From assembly GCA_038127535.1 (NCBI GenBank), contig JAYPHU010000019.1:13589-77588 (forward strand): 64,000 nucleotides of DNA, in the 5' to 3' direction. The DNA is from JAYPHU01 sp038127535. Its GTDB lineage: Bacteria > Pseudomonadota > Alphaproteobacteria > Rhodospirillales > UBA2165. Below, piece after piece: positions 25,576-33,928 of this stretch. Each line of letters starts with the position of its first letter. Within the stretch, counting starts at the first letter, position 1. The notes beneath the pieces were generated by a model. That model worked only from the letters and a program-made list of their open reading frames with translations, was not told the origin of the DNA and did not search any database. A program made the translations under genes and the position numbers.

Positions 25576-26571
25576 ATGGCGCTGGGCCGCTATCCATCGA
25601 CAAGACTAAGACGCAACCGACGTGAAGATTGGCAGCGCCGTATGGTGGCCGAGAATGTCCTCACACCGGATGACTTTATCCTGCCGATATTCGTCGGTGA
25701 AGGCGAAGGCCGGCGGGACCCGGTGCCGTCCATGCCGGGCGTGGACCGGATTTCCGTGGACCTATTGGGTGACGTTGTCGGCGAAGCGGCCGACCTTGGG
25801 GTGCCGGCGTACGCCATCTTCCCTGAAGTCGATCCGGCTGCGAAAACGCCGGACGCGAGGGAGGCTTATAATCCGGAAAACCTTGTCTGCCGGTCGATCC
25901 GGGAGATTAGTAAGACGTGTCCCGAGGTCGGGATCGTCTGCGATGCGGCGCTGGACCCGTTCAACAGCGACGGCCATGACGGGCTGGTTGCCGATGGACA
26001 TATTCTCAACGACGAGTCCGTTGAACTGCTCTGCAAGCAATCCGTGGTTCAGGCGGAAGCCGGCTGCCACGTGATTGCGCCCTCCGACATGATGGATGGC
26101 CGGGTCGGCGCGATCCGTAAAGCTTTGGATGACGCGGGGTACGAGAACGTCCGGATCATGTCATATGCCGCCAAATACGCGTCCGCGTTTTACGGGCCGT
26201 TCCGGGACGCAATCGGCTCCAGCGGCGCGCTCAAGGGCGATAAAAAAACCTACCAGATGGATCCGGCCAATTCGGACGAGGCGCTGCGTGAAGTTGCGCA
26301 GGACATCGATGAAGGCGCGGACATGGTCATGGTCAAACCCGGCCTGCCCTATCTGGATATTGTTTATCGGGTGAAGCACGAATTCGGCGTGCCGACCTTC
26401 GCCTACCAGGTCAGCGGTGAATACGCCTCGCTGAAAGGCGCAGCCAACAACGGCTGGCTGGGCAATGACAAGGTTGTTTTGGAAAGCCTCATGGCGTTCA
26501 AGCGCGCTGGCGCCGACGGCATCCTCACCTATATGGCGGTGGAGGCCTGCCGGCTGCTGAAGGCGGGATAA
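25576..26571 (+). CDS. hemB: HemB porphobilinogen synthase (delta-aminolevulinic acid dehydratase)
   Basis: HemB condenses two aminolevulinates to porphobilinogen in heme synthesis. I use the ATG at 25576 (331 residues). The active-site lysines lie in MSYAAKYASAFYGPFRDA and VKPGLPYLDIV. The metal region reads CDAALDPFNSDGHDG, with aspartates where zinc-dependent enzymes have cysteines, so it belongs to the Mg2+-dependent class. It stands alone on the plus strand, followed by a converging cheW pseudogene. Confidence 0.97.
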   Translation: MALGRYPSTRLRRNRREDWQRRMVAENVLTPDDFILPIFVGEGEGRRDPVPSMPGVDRISVDLLGDVVGEAADLGVPAYAIFPEVDPAAKTPDAREAYNPENLVCRSIREISKTCPEVGIVCDAALDPFNSDGHDGLVADGHILNDESVELLCKQSVVQAEAGCHVIAPSDMMDGRVGAIRKALDDAGYENVRIMSYAAKYASAFYGPFRDAIGSSGALKGDKKTYQMDPANSDEALREVAQDIDEGADMVMVKPGLPYLDIVYRVKHEFGVPTFAYQVSGEYASLKGAANNGWLGNDKVVLESLMAFKRAGADGILTYMAVEACRLLKAG

Positions 26572-26574
26572 GCC

Positions 26575-27056
26575 CTAGCTGGCTTTACTGAGAAGCCGCT
26601 CGATATCCAGGACCACCATAAGGTGATCATAGAGCTTGAAAATGCCATCGGCGAAATTCTTCCACTGAGCGTTCAGGGTGCCTGGCACGTTTTCCCGGTC
26701 GTCTACCGGCAAACGAAGCACTTCACCAATCTTATCCACCATCAGGGTATAGAGTTCGTGGTTCAGTTCGACGGTGACGCCCATGCTGGTGCTGTTGTCT
26801 TCAAGCGGCGGCAAGCCAAGCCGAACGCGGACATCGATCACGGTGACAATCCGGCGCCGGAAGTTGATGGAGCCTTTTACTTCCGGCGGCGCCAAGGGAA
26901 CGAAGGCAATTTCCTAGGGTTTCAATATATCCTGAACATTGAGCACGTGGAGCCCGAGCAACTGCCCGTCAATCTTAAACGGGCAAATTCGTCCAGTTCG
27001 GTCTCCGTGTGGGTGTGCAGTTCCCGACTTTCGTCAATGACAGCCAATTCATTCAT
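26575..27056 (-). pseudogene. cheW: cheW chemotaxis coupling protein, broken
   Basis: The ATG at 27056 opens MNELAVIDESRELHTHTE, a CheW-like leader, then ARL. Near 26974-26980 the reading frame is lost by one base, apparently one T missing from a short T run. The next frame restores KIDGQLLGLHVLNVQDILKP. An in-frame TAG at 26916-26914 follows where a glutamine codon is expected, and the frame then continues with EIAFVPLAPPEVKGS. The last 106 residues stay open, with TVIDVRVRLGL and LMVDKIGEVLRL. CheW would couple chemoreceptors to CheA. No other che gene is present. Confidence 0.85.
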
Positions 27057-27240
27057 GGTTTTTGTCCGGACCCGCGGTCTGCGTAAAATTTCGCTGGAAT
27101 ACGGCCATAAACCGTATTCCTAAGCCTGATATCGAGATTACACCCTCAAACAACAAGAGGTTGGCCAAAATTTTCGCCGGGTCAGCGAGAATCGGACCGA
27201 TTTGTTTGTTTCCCGCAGGAATCATGTCAGGATCGGCGCG

Positions 27241-29598
27241 ATGCGGAAGATTAGATACTTTTTGGCTCTATGCCTGGGAATCGGGTGCATTCTGCTCACC
27301 GGCAGCGCCGGCTGGGTGCTGTCGTCGCTCCCCCATGGAAGTCAGTCCTTCTCCGTGTCCGGGATTAGCAACGACATTCAAATCAGTGTGGATGGGCGCG
27401 GCATTCCGCATCTTGAAGCCAGGAACATAGAAGATGCCGGCTTTGCCTTGGGGTTCATCCACGCCCGTGACCGGTTGTGGCAAATGGACGCCATGCGCCG
27501 GTCCGGCGCCGGCCGGCTGTCGGAGATCGTGGGAAGCCGGGCGCTCCCCGTTGATCGTCAGATGCGGAAGCTGGGGCTGATGCGCCGAGTCACCGAAATG
27601 GCCGACGCACTGCCGGCAGATGTGAAGCGGCACCTGGAGGCCTATGCCAAGGGCGTCAATTTCTGGATCAACCAAAACCAGGATGCCCTGCCCCTGGAAT
27701 TTATCCTTCTGGGCTATCGTCCAGAACCCTGGCAGGTAACTGATACCCTGCTTTGGGGAAAGCTGATGGCATACCGGTTCGCCCGTACGTATGTGGATGA
27801 GTTTCTGCGCCTACGCCTGTCCCGGAAACTGACGCCAGCCCAAATTGCACAATTGTGGCCCGGCTATCCGGAGGACGGCCCGCTTATCATCCCCGATCAC
27901 AAGCGGCGGGCAGATGCGGCTGACGCGGTGACTGATCAACTGTTTACCGAACTGTCCGAAGGCATCGCTGATCCCCGCGGCATGTCCAATTCGTGGGTGT
28001 TGTCTGGCGCTCGCACGGAATCCGGCGCGCCGCTATTGGCCAATGATCCGCACCTCCGCTATCGCGCGCCGATCTTGTGGTACTTGGTGCGGATCGAGCT
28101 GCCGGACCGGGAGATCGTTGGCGTGACCGCCCCGGGCGTTCCGTACGTCGTATTGGGGCACAACGGGCATGTGGCTTGGGGGTTTACGGCGACCCAGTCC
28201 GATCAAGCGGATGTATTCGTTGAACGATCCCCCGATGGCGCACGCCGGACGTATGGGGCCTACGGCGGCTATGAGGCGTTTGAAAGCCGCTCCGAAGAGA
28301 TCAGAATAAAAGGACAAAGGCCGGCGAAAATGCCGGTTGCCGAGAGCCGAAATGGACCAATGTTGAGTGACGTCAACACTCCACACCTGCAGCACAGTCC
28401 GAGAGAGCAGGACCGATTAAGTTTTTCATTGAAGGCCGTGTTTCTGGAACCTGGTGACACCTCGCCCGAAGCGCTCTATCGGCTCAACCTCGCCAAGAAC
28501 GCAGGACAGTTTTTGAAAGCCGCCTCTCTCCTCACCAGTCCCCAGCAAAACATTTCCTACGCCACGATCGACGGGGATATCGGCTATATCGCTGCCGGCA
28601 AAATACCGATCCGCAAGAAAGGCGATGGCTTCATCGCCGGCCAGGCTTGGTCCGGAGACTACGACTGGACCGGATACGTGCCGGTCGAAGAACTGCCCAA
28701 GCTCGTAAACCCGAGCAGCGGCAAGATCGTCACGGCGAACAACCGGGTGATTGGTCCGGACTACCCCTACCCCATGGGCCGGCATTGGTCGCCTCCCTAT
28801 CGAGCGCAACGCATTGAGGATCTGCTTGCTCAAAAAACCAAACACGATGTGGTTTCAAGCGCCGCTATTCAGCAGGATGTGGTCTCGGCCATGGCGGCGG
28901 ATATTTTGCCGCTCATGCTGAAAGGTGTCTCGGTAACGGCCGAGACCAAATCTGCGTTGGAAGTTCTGAATGCCTGGGATTTTTCAGCAGACAAAGATCA
29001 GCAGGCGCCGATGTTGTTCTATGCCTGGCTCCGGGAGTTTAACCGGTTGATCTACAAGGACGAACTGGCCAATGAGCTGCAGTCATATTGGAGCTACCGG
29101 CCGACATTCGTTAAAAGCGTCCTGCAGTTTCATCACGCGTGGTGTGATGACGTCATGACAACTGAGAAGCAGGAGACATGCGATGAGCTGCTGTCCAAGT
29201 CCCTGATCACGGCCATTGCCGAAGCTCAGGGCCGGAATTGGGGTGAGGAGCACATGGCCGAAATGGCTCATCCGTTGTTTCACAACATTCCCGGCTTTAC
29301 TGTACTGGCTGACTTTACCTCTCCCAATTCCGGCGGCGACTATACGGTTAAGCGGGCCGCCACTCAGCCGTCATCCCGATCACCGTATAAGGAGTTTCAT
29401 GGCGGCGGATTCCGGGGAATTTACGATTTGTCGAACCTGAGCAATTCCCGCTTTGTTATCGGCACCGGCCAGTCCGGCAATATCTTGTCCGGGAACTACG
29501 GCGATTTCTTTCCGTTATGGCGGGACGGAAAATATGTGACCATCGGCCGAATCAAGTCTTCGTCGGGCATTAGCTATTCGTTTAGCGCGGCTCCCTAA
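27241..29598 (+). CDS. Penicillin acylase family (S45) N-terminal nucleophile hydrolase
   Basis: A 785-residue precursor starting at the ATG at 27241 with a signal peptide (IRYFLALCLGIGCILLTG), so the enzyme is probably periplasmic. The alpha chain includes FIHARDRLWQMDAMRRSGAG. Self-cleavage before Ser249 in GMSNSWVLSG would create the N-terminal serine nucleophile of the beta chain. PHLRY and AWGFTATQSDQADVF follow. The family includes penicillin, acyl-homoserine-lactone and other amide hydrolases, and the substrate cannot be read from the sequence. It is intact although both neighbours are motility pseudogenes. Confidence 0.92.
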   Translation: MRKIRYFLALCLGIGCILLTGSAGWVLSSLPHGSQSFSVSGISNDIQISVDGRGIPHLEARNIEDAGFALGFIHARDRLWQMDAMRRSGAGRLSEIVGSRALPVDRQMRKLGLMRRVTEMADALPADVKRHLEAYAKGVNFWINQNQDALPLEFILLGYRPEPWQVTDTLLWGKLMAYRFARTYVDEFLRLRLSRKLTPAQIAQLWPGYPEDGPLIIPDHKRRADAADAVTDQLFTELSEGIADPRGMSNSWVLSGARTESGAPLLANDPHLRYRAPILWYLVRIELPDREIVGVTAPGVPYVVLGHNGHVAWGFTATQSDQADVFVERSPDGARRTYGAYGGYEAFESRSEEIRIKGQRPAKMPVAESRNGPMLSDVNTPHLQHSPREQDRLSFSLKAVFLEPGDTSPEALYRLNLAKNAGQFLKAASLLTSPQQNISYATIDGDIGYIAAGKIPIRKKGDGFIAGQAWSGDYDWTGYVPVEELPKLVNPSSGKIVTANNRVIGPDYPYPMGRHWSPPYRAQRIEDLLAQKTKHDVVSSAAIQQDVVSAMAADILPLMLKGVSVTAETKSALEVLNAWDFSADKDQQAPMLFYAWLREFNRLIYKDELANELQSYWSYRPTFVKSVLQFHHAWCDDVMTTEKQETCDELLSKSLITAIAEAQGRNWGEEHMAEMAHPLFHNIPGFTVLADFTSPNSGGDYTVKRAATQPSSRSPYKEFHGGGFRGIYDLSNLSNSRFVIGTGQSGNILSGNYGDFFPLWRDGKYVTIGRIKSSSGISYSFSAAP

Positions 29599-29903
29599 TT
29601 TCCTCCCGCGACGTCATAGAGTAAATTGACCCGGACTCAAAGGCCCCAAGGAGTATCATCTGAAGTGATCACGGGAGTTGCAGCGCCGATTTTTCGAAAT
29701 ATTAAGTATTCCGGGGTGAAATCCACAAGAGTGTGACCATTTTTTCACAGGGCCTCTTGATAGAAATCTCTCTTTGAGTTTGTTGTTTCGGCGAACGCGA
29801 TGCTGTCGGGCATATTGTTCGCCAAAATATCAGTTGAATTTTGAAAATAAATTCAATGAACTAGAATATCAATCCAAGGTCGATGACAGCTTAAAGGGAA
29901 CAG
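29599..29903. other. Intergenic region without a supported gene
   Basis: These 305 bases contain only short, unrelated open frames. A TGTGA/TCACA pair with an eight-base spacer lies at 29732-29749. The region probably held the promoter and N terminus of motA, whose readable remnant begins at 29904. Confidence 0.4.
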
Positions 29904-30310
29904 AGGCCGTTCGAGTTCGTCATCATCGGCGGCGCTGCAATAGGTCAATTTCTGATGGCCAGTCCGAGACTAGTCCTTAGTAGATTCTTCGGGTCTTTCG
30001 GCACCATCATGAAAGGGGCCAAATACAAAAAGACGCCTATCTGGAGTTACTCTCCATTCTCTATTCCGTCTTCCGCTTGGCAAAGAGTAAGGGCGATCTG
30101 GCCCTGGAAAGCCACGTGGAAAAACCGGAAGACAGTAAGATCTTCAGCAAATTTCCCATCTTCTCCAATGATCATCACGCGGTCGAATTTTTGTGCAACT
30201 ATCTGCGGCTGCTGACCCTGAGGGCAAGCACGTCCCACGAAGTGGAGGCGGTCATTGATCAGGAGTTGGAAACGCACCACAACGAACAGCACGAAATCGC
30301 CGCTGCCTCG
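29904..30310 (+). pseudogene. motA: motA flagellar motor stator protein, truncated and frameshifted remnant
   Basis: Readable MotA sequence begins RPFEFVIIGGAAIGQFLMAS and continues to GTIMKGAKYKK. A missing G near 30031 then shifts the frame, and DAYLELLSILYSVFRLAKSK, LALESHVEKP and HHAVEFLCNYLRLLTL follow in the next frame. The first membrane segment and start codon are absent, with a stop in frame upstream. The protein stops resembling MotA after HHNEQHEIAAA, so the C-terminal pore helices are gone. The sequence then joins MotB material. Confidence 0.88.
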
Positions 30311-30312
30311 CC

Positions 30313-30681
30313 CGGTTACCTAGCGGCAGTTCCAATCCCCTGCCTCGCGCCATTGAACTGTTATCGCTAGTGAAAGACGTGATTGTTAAAATGCCGCAGA
30401 AGATTGCGATCAGCGGCCATACGTATGCGGTAAAATTCGGCGCCGGCGCGGCCTATACGAACTGGGAGTTGCCGGTGGACCGCGCCAATTCGGCGCGGCG
30501 TCTCTTGATCGGCCGGGGCGTGCCTGAGGATCGGATCAACCGAGTTGTCGGCCGTGCCGCGACGGAACTGCTGGATATTGAAGACCCTGACAGCCCGCGC
30601 AATCGACGGCTGAGCATTGTGCTGTTGCGTGGGTCAGCAGTGGATCGTGATGCTGAAGACGGTCAGCAACCACCGCGCTGA
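30313..30681 (+). pseudogene. motB: motB flagellar motor protein, C-terminal remnant
   Basis: The frame ending at 30681 reads LPSGSSNPLPRAIELL from about 30319 and then the OmpA/MotB peptidoglycan-binding domain KMPQKIAISGHT. NWELPVDRANSARRLL and SPRNRRLSIVLLR follow. The plug and membrane helix of MotB are missing. The conserved HTD triplet reads HTY, another sign of decay. Its junction with motA at about 30305-30319 is a deletion scar. A GTG at 30370 could give a 103-residue product, but it would lack a membrane anchor. Confidence 0.85.
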
Positions 30682-30754
30682 CCGGTCTCGGAATCGCCAC
30701 AATCGCGCCGCATCTTTTTTGGATTAAGACGTCTACGCCGTCGAAAGGACAGCC

Positions 30755-31306
30755 GTGAGCGACACCGATAGTCAACTCTCCCGCCCGTCATCGGAACTGG
30801 ATCCCCTCCGCCACCCGGAACTCTACGAAGGCCTCATCTTTCGCCGGGGTATGGCGTATCTGATGGACGTTGTGATCGTCGCTTGCCTGGTGGGGATCGT
30901 CTCTGTCGCTTCGCTGATCTTGGGAGTGATGACCTTCGGCCTGTCCTTTGGCGTGACAGGGTTGCTTTTACAGCTAATTCCCTTCGCCTACTATGCGATG
31001 ATTATCGGCGGCCCCCGGCACGCAACCATGGGCATGCGGACCATGAATCTCAAGGTTCGTATCTGGAGTTCCGGTATTTCCCCGGAACTGCCCCAAGCGC
31101 TGATTTTGACCTTATTGTTCTATGCCTCAATCGCGTTGACCGCGTGGTTAATTGTCCTCGTTGCATTTTTTTCCGACTCGAGGCGTTGTCTCCATGATTA
31201 TTTTTCGGGTACGGTAGCCGTCAACAAGCTTGCTGGCGGCATAGAGTCATCCGCAGCAGCTTGCACAGACATATCGATCCGGGAGAAGCCCCGCGTCCCT
31301 GAGTAG
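30755..31306 (+). CDS. RDD family membrane protein
   Basis: A 183-residue membrane protein starting at GTG 30755 after AAAGGACA. The RDD domain has RRGMAYLMDVVIVACLVGIV as the first helix (Arg-Met for the usual Arg-Asp portion, with the Asp inside the helix), two further helices and a RCLHDYFSGTVAV end. The family is of uncertain function, often with roles in ion transport or envelope stress. It precedes bpt by 11 bases and may be cotranscribed with it. Confidence 0.88.
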   Translation: MSDTDSQLSRPSSELDPLRHPELYEGLIFRRGMAYLMDVVIVACLVGIVSVASLILGVMTFGLSFGVTGLLLQLIPFAYYAMIIGGPRHATMGMRTMNLKVRIWSSGISPELPQALILTLLFYASIALTAWLIVLVAFFSDSRRCLHDYFSGTVAVNKLAGGIESSAAACTDISIREKPRVPE

Positions 31307-31317
31307 AAGATGAATTT

Positions 31318-32067
31318 ATGAAGCACAGCCTTACCCATCGTCCCACTTCGTTCTTTGTGACGGCGCCCATGCCCTGCCCTTATCTGGAGGGACAGGTGGA
31401 ACGCCGCATGGTTACCGAATTGTCCGGCCGGGATGCGCTGTCCCTCCATGATACCCTGTCGCGGGTGGGTTTCCGGCGCAGCCACGGACTGGTCTACGCC
31501 CCCATCTGCCATGGATGCAACGCCTGTCTGGCGGTGCGTACGATCGTGGATGAATTTACGCCGACCAATTCACAGCGCCGGGTACTCAAGGCCAATGCCG
31601 ACCTGTTGGTCGAGCTTCGCCCGAGCCGGGCTTCATCCGAACAATACGAGCTGTTCTCGGTCTACCAGGATTACAGGCACACCGGCGGCGATATGGCGAC
31701 CATGGATTTCTATGATTTCCAATCCCTGATCGAGGAAACGCCGGTCGAGACGATGGTGCTGGAATACCGTCTGCCGGCCAATAACCGGCTGGTCGGCGCG
31801 TGTTTAGTGGATGTCATGGGCGATGGCCTGTCGGCTGTCTACAGCTTCTTTGATCCGGAACTCAGCAAGCGCAGTCTGGGGACCTATATCGTTTTGAACT
31901 TGATGGATCAGGCGGCCATTCAAGGCCTGCCCTATGTTTATCTGGGATATTGGATCAGGGGCAGCCAGAAAATGGCTTACAAGGATAAGTTCCAGCCGCT
32001 TGAATACTATGACGGCAACGGCTGGTCCTTGATCGAGAATTACACGCCGGACATTGCGGCGGAATAA
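31318..32067 (+). CDS. bpt: Bpt aspartate/glutamate leucyltransferase (N-end rule)
   Basis: Bpt adds leucine from Leu-tRNA to N-terminal Asp or Glu and marks proteins for ClpAP degradation through ClpS. The 249-residue ATE-fold protein has a cysteine cluster CPYLEG near the start and CHGCNACLAVR around residue 65. SVYQDYRHTGGDM and YVYLGYWIRGSQKMAYK follow. These match the bacterial leucyltransferase group. The preceding RDD gene is in the same orientation. Confidence 0.95.
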   Translation: MKHSLTHRPTSFFVTAPMPCPYLEGQVERRMVTELSGRDALSLHDTLSRVGFRRSHGLVYAPICHGCNACLAVRTIVDEFTPTNSQRRVLKANADLLVELRPSRASSEQYELFSVYQDYRHTGGDMATMDFYDFQSLIEETPVETMVLEYRLPANNRLVGACLVDVMGDGLSAVYSFFDPELSKRSLGTYIVLNLMDQAAIQGLPYVYLGYWIRGSQKMAYKDKFQPLEYYDGNGWSLIENYTPDIAAE

Positions 32068-32134
32068 AGACCGCAAACCGGTGAAAAATGTCCGGCAAAA
32101 CCGGACCCGAGGGAACATCAACGTTTAAGCAGCG

Positions 32135-33229
32135 ATGAAGCGTCGTGATTTCATAAAGACGGTGGGCGCCACCGGTGCCGTCGGCGCAACGGCTCTGGCC
32201 ACCCCTGCCCTATCTCAGGGGATCAGGGAAATCAATATGGTGACCGCTTGGCCGGAGAAATTTCCAGGCCTGGGCACCTCTGCCGCGCGGTTGGGCGAAC
32301 GCATTACGCGCATGAGTGGCGGCGCATTGAAGGTCAATGTTCACGGCCGCGGCAAGTTTGTCTCCTCAGCCGATTTGTTGAAGGCCGTGTCGAACGGCAA
32401 AGCCGCCATGTATCACGGCATTGAATATTATTGGCAGCAACACTCCCGCGCTTTCAATTTCTTCGCCTCCGTCCCATTCGGTTTAACGGCCAGCGAACAG
32501 CAGGCCTGGATCAATTTCGGCGGCGGTCAGGAATTGTGGGATGATCTGGGCCGGTCCTTCGGCGTTAAACCCTTCATGGTCGGCAATACGGGCATGCAGA
32601 TGGGCGGCTGGTTCAATAAGCAAGTTGATACGATGGGCGATATGCAAGGATTGAAGGTTCGCATGCCGGGCTTTGGCGGCGTGGTCCTTGAAAAAATCGG
32701 GGCCAGGCGGGTCTCATTACCCATTGGCAAAATCTTCCCGGCGATGCGCGCCGGTGACCTGGATGCTACGGAATGGTTCGGCCCCTGGCTCGACATGAAC
32801 TTCGGGCTGCACAAGATCGCCCGATTTTATTATTACCCTGGCTTTCATGAGCCGGGCACGACATTGTCATCGGCGATCAATCTGAAGCTGTGGGACTCCC
32901 TCTCCAAGGAGCATCAGGAAATCATCAAAACGGCTGCGTCGGCAGAGACCGGCGAGGTTCTGGCGGAGTTTAACGCGAAGAATATCGACGCGTTGGATAC
33001 GCTCCGGCGGAAGCATGATCTGAACCTCCGCCGGTTTTCTGACGAGTTGATGAATGCGATCGGCTCGGCATCGGGTGAAGTGGTGCAGGAAGTCGCCGCC
33101 GCGGATGAACTGACCGGCAAGATATTCCGAAGCTTTCTGAATTTCCGGACCAAATCCATCACCTGGTCTAAAGTCTCCGATCAGGCGTACTGGAACTCCC
33201 GCCTGCTGCCGTTCAGCTACGCCAGATAG
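32135..33229 (+). CDS. TRAP transporter solute-binding protein (DctP family), Tat-exported
   Basis: This periplasmic binding protein (364 residues) begins MKRRDFIKTVGATGAVGA, a twin-arginine signal, followed by an ATPALSQG cleavage region. The DctP fold shows FPGLGTSAARLGERI, AAMYHGIEYYW and the ligand-arginine region KVRMPGFGG. Later, ATEWFGPWLDMNFGLHKIA resembles the TakP/2-oxoacid-type group. No DctQ or DctM permease genes adjoin it, so it is an orphan in this window. Confidence 0.92.
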   Translation: MKRRDFIKTVGATGAVGATALATPALSQGIREINMVTAWPEKFPGLGTSAARLGERITRMSGGALKVNVHGRGKFVSSADLLKAVSNGKAAMYHGIEYYWQQHSRAFNFFASVPFGLTASEQQAWINFGGGQELWDDLGRSFGVKPFMVGNTGMQMGGWFNKQVDTMGDMQGLKVRMPGFGGVVLEKIGARRVSLPIGKIFPAMRAGDLDATEWFGPWLDMNFGLHKIARFYYYPGFHEPGTTLSSAINLKLWDSLSKEHQEIIKTAASAETGEVLAEFNAKNIDALDTLRRKHDLNLRRFSDELMNAIGSASGEVVQEVAAADELTGKIFRSFLNFRTKSITWSKVSDQAYWNSRLLPFSYAR

Positions 33230-33234
33230 AGCAT

Positions 33235-33846
33235 CTATTCGGAAATGGTGCGTTCACTCCGCCGGCCCAAATACTGCCAACAGCCCGGCAGCACCAGAGC
33301 CGCTAGGCCGATCTTGAAGGCTGCCGCGTGGTAGAACGGCGCTACACCGAACGTGTAGGCTTTCTCCGCACCGATCAGGTGCGCCAGCCAGGCAAAGCCG
33401 AAGACGAAGATAATCACCGTGCCGGCGATCATGGCGACAAGGGTCGAGCCGATCCCCCGATCAAAGCCTTTTTCGCCGAGATAGCCAAGGAAGCCGGCGC
33501 TGATCAGGAAACCAAGCAGGTAGCCACCCGTTGGACCGGCCATATAAGCCAGACCGATTCCTTTTGCGGGCGTGCCGGCGAAAACCGGCAGACCGACAGC
33601 GCCTTCCACTAGATACAGCAGAACTGTGGCTGCGCCAAGTTTCCAGCCGAACGCCATGCCGATCACCAGGATGGCGAACGTTTGCATGGTCATGGGAACT
33701 GGATAGAACGGAATTTGAACCTTGGCGGATAAGGTTAACAATGCGGAACCGGCAATTGCCAACATGGCCATCTTCAACCAGCTCTTTTCCGCAGCTGGCC
33801 AAAATGTGGAAAGCAACGTCGGTGTCGCACCGATAGCAGTTTTCAT
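33235..33846 (-). CDS. bioY: BioY biotin transporter S component
   Basis: BioY is the substrate-binding membrane subunit of biotin ECF transporters and can also work alone. The protein has about six hydrophobic helices. PVPMTMQTFAILVIGMAFGW carries the typical TMQ motif, and GPTGGYLLGFL is the second signature. I start at the ATG at 33846, nine bases after AGGGG, giving 203 residues. No bioMN or biotin synthesis genes are adjacent. I did not see a BioR-type TTATCTATAA site upstream. Confidence 0.95.
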   Translation of the reverse strand: MKTAIGATPTLLSTFWPAAEKSWLKMAMLAIAGSALLTLSAKVQIPFYPVPMTMQTFAILVIGMAFGWKLGAATVLLYLVEGAVGLPVFAGTPAKGIGLAYMAGPTGGYLLGFLISAGFLGYLGEKGFDRGIGSTLVAMIAGTVIIFVFGFAWLAHLIGAEKAYTFGVAPFYHAAAFKIGLAALVLPGCWQYLGRRSERTISE

Positions 33847-33928
33847 AATCCGCATCCCCTGCAGGCATTTTATCCGTTATGCGCCGGTTTTATCCCTGGC
33901 TCAGATCGGAGTCAAATGGGTGATGGCT

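Noticed and set aside
26575..26895. An intact 106-residue CheW
   Set aside because: The frame starts inside the protein and lacks the N-terminal third. The missing part is present upstream in broken form.
29732..29749. A second CRP-type site
   Set aside because: TGTGA and TCACA are separated by eight bases rather than six, and the spacer is a plain A/T run.
30370..30681. A small stand-alone OmpA-like gene
   Set aside because: The same frame continues upstream with MotB residues that precede the GTG, and the protein would have no membrane or signal segment. It is the end of a decayed motB.
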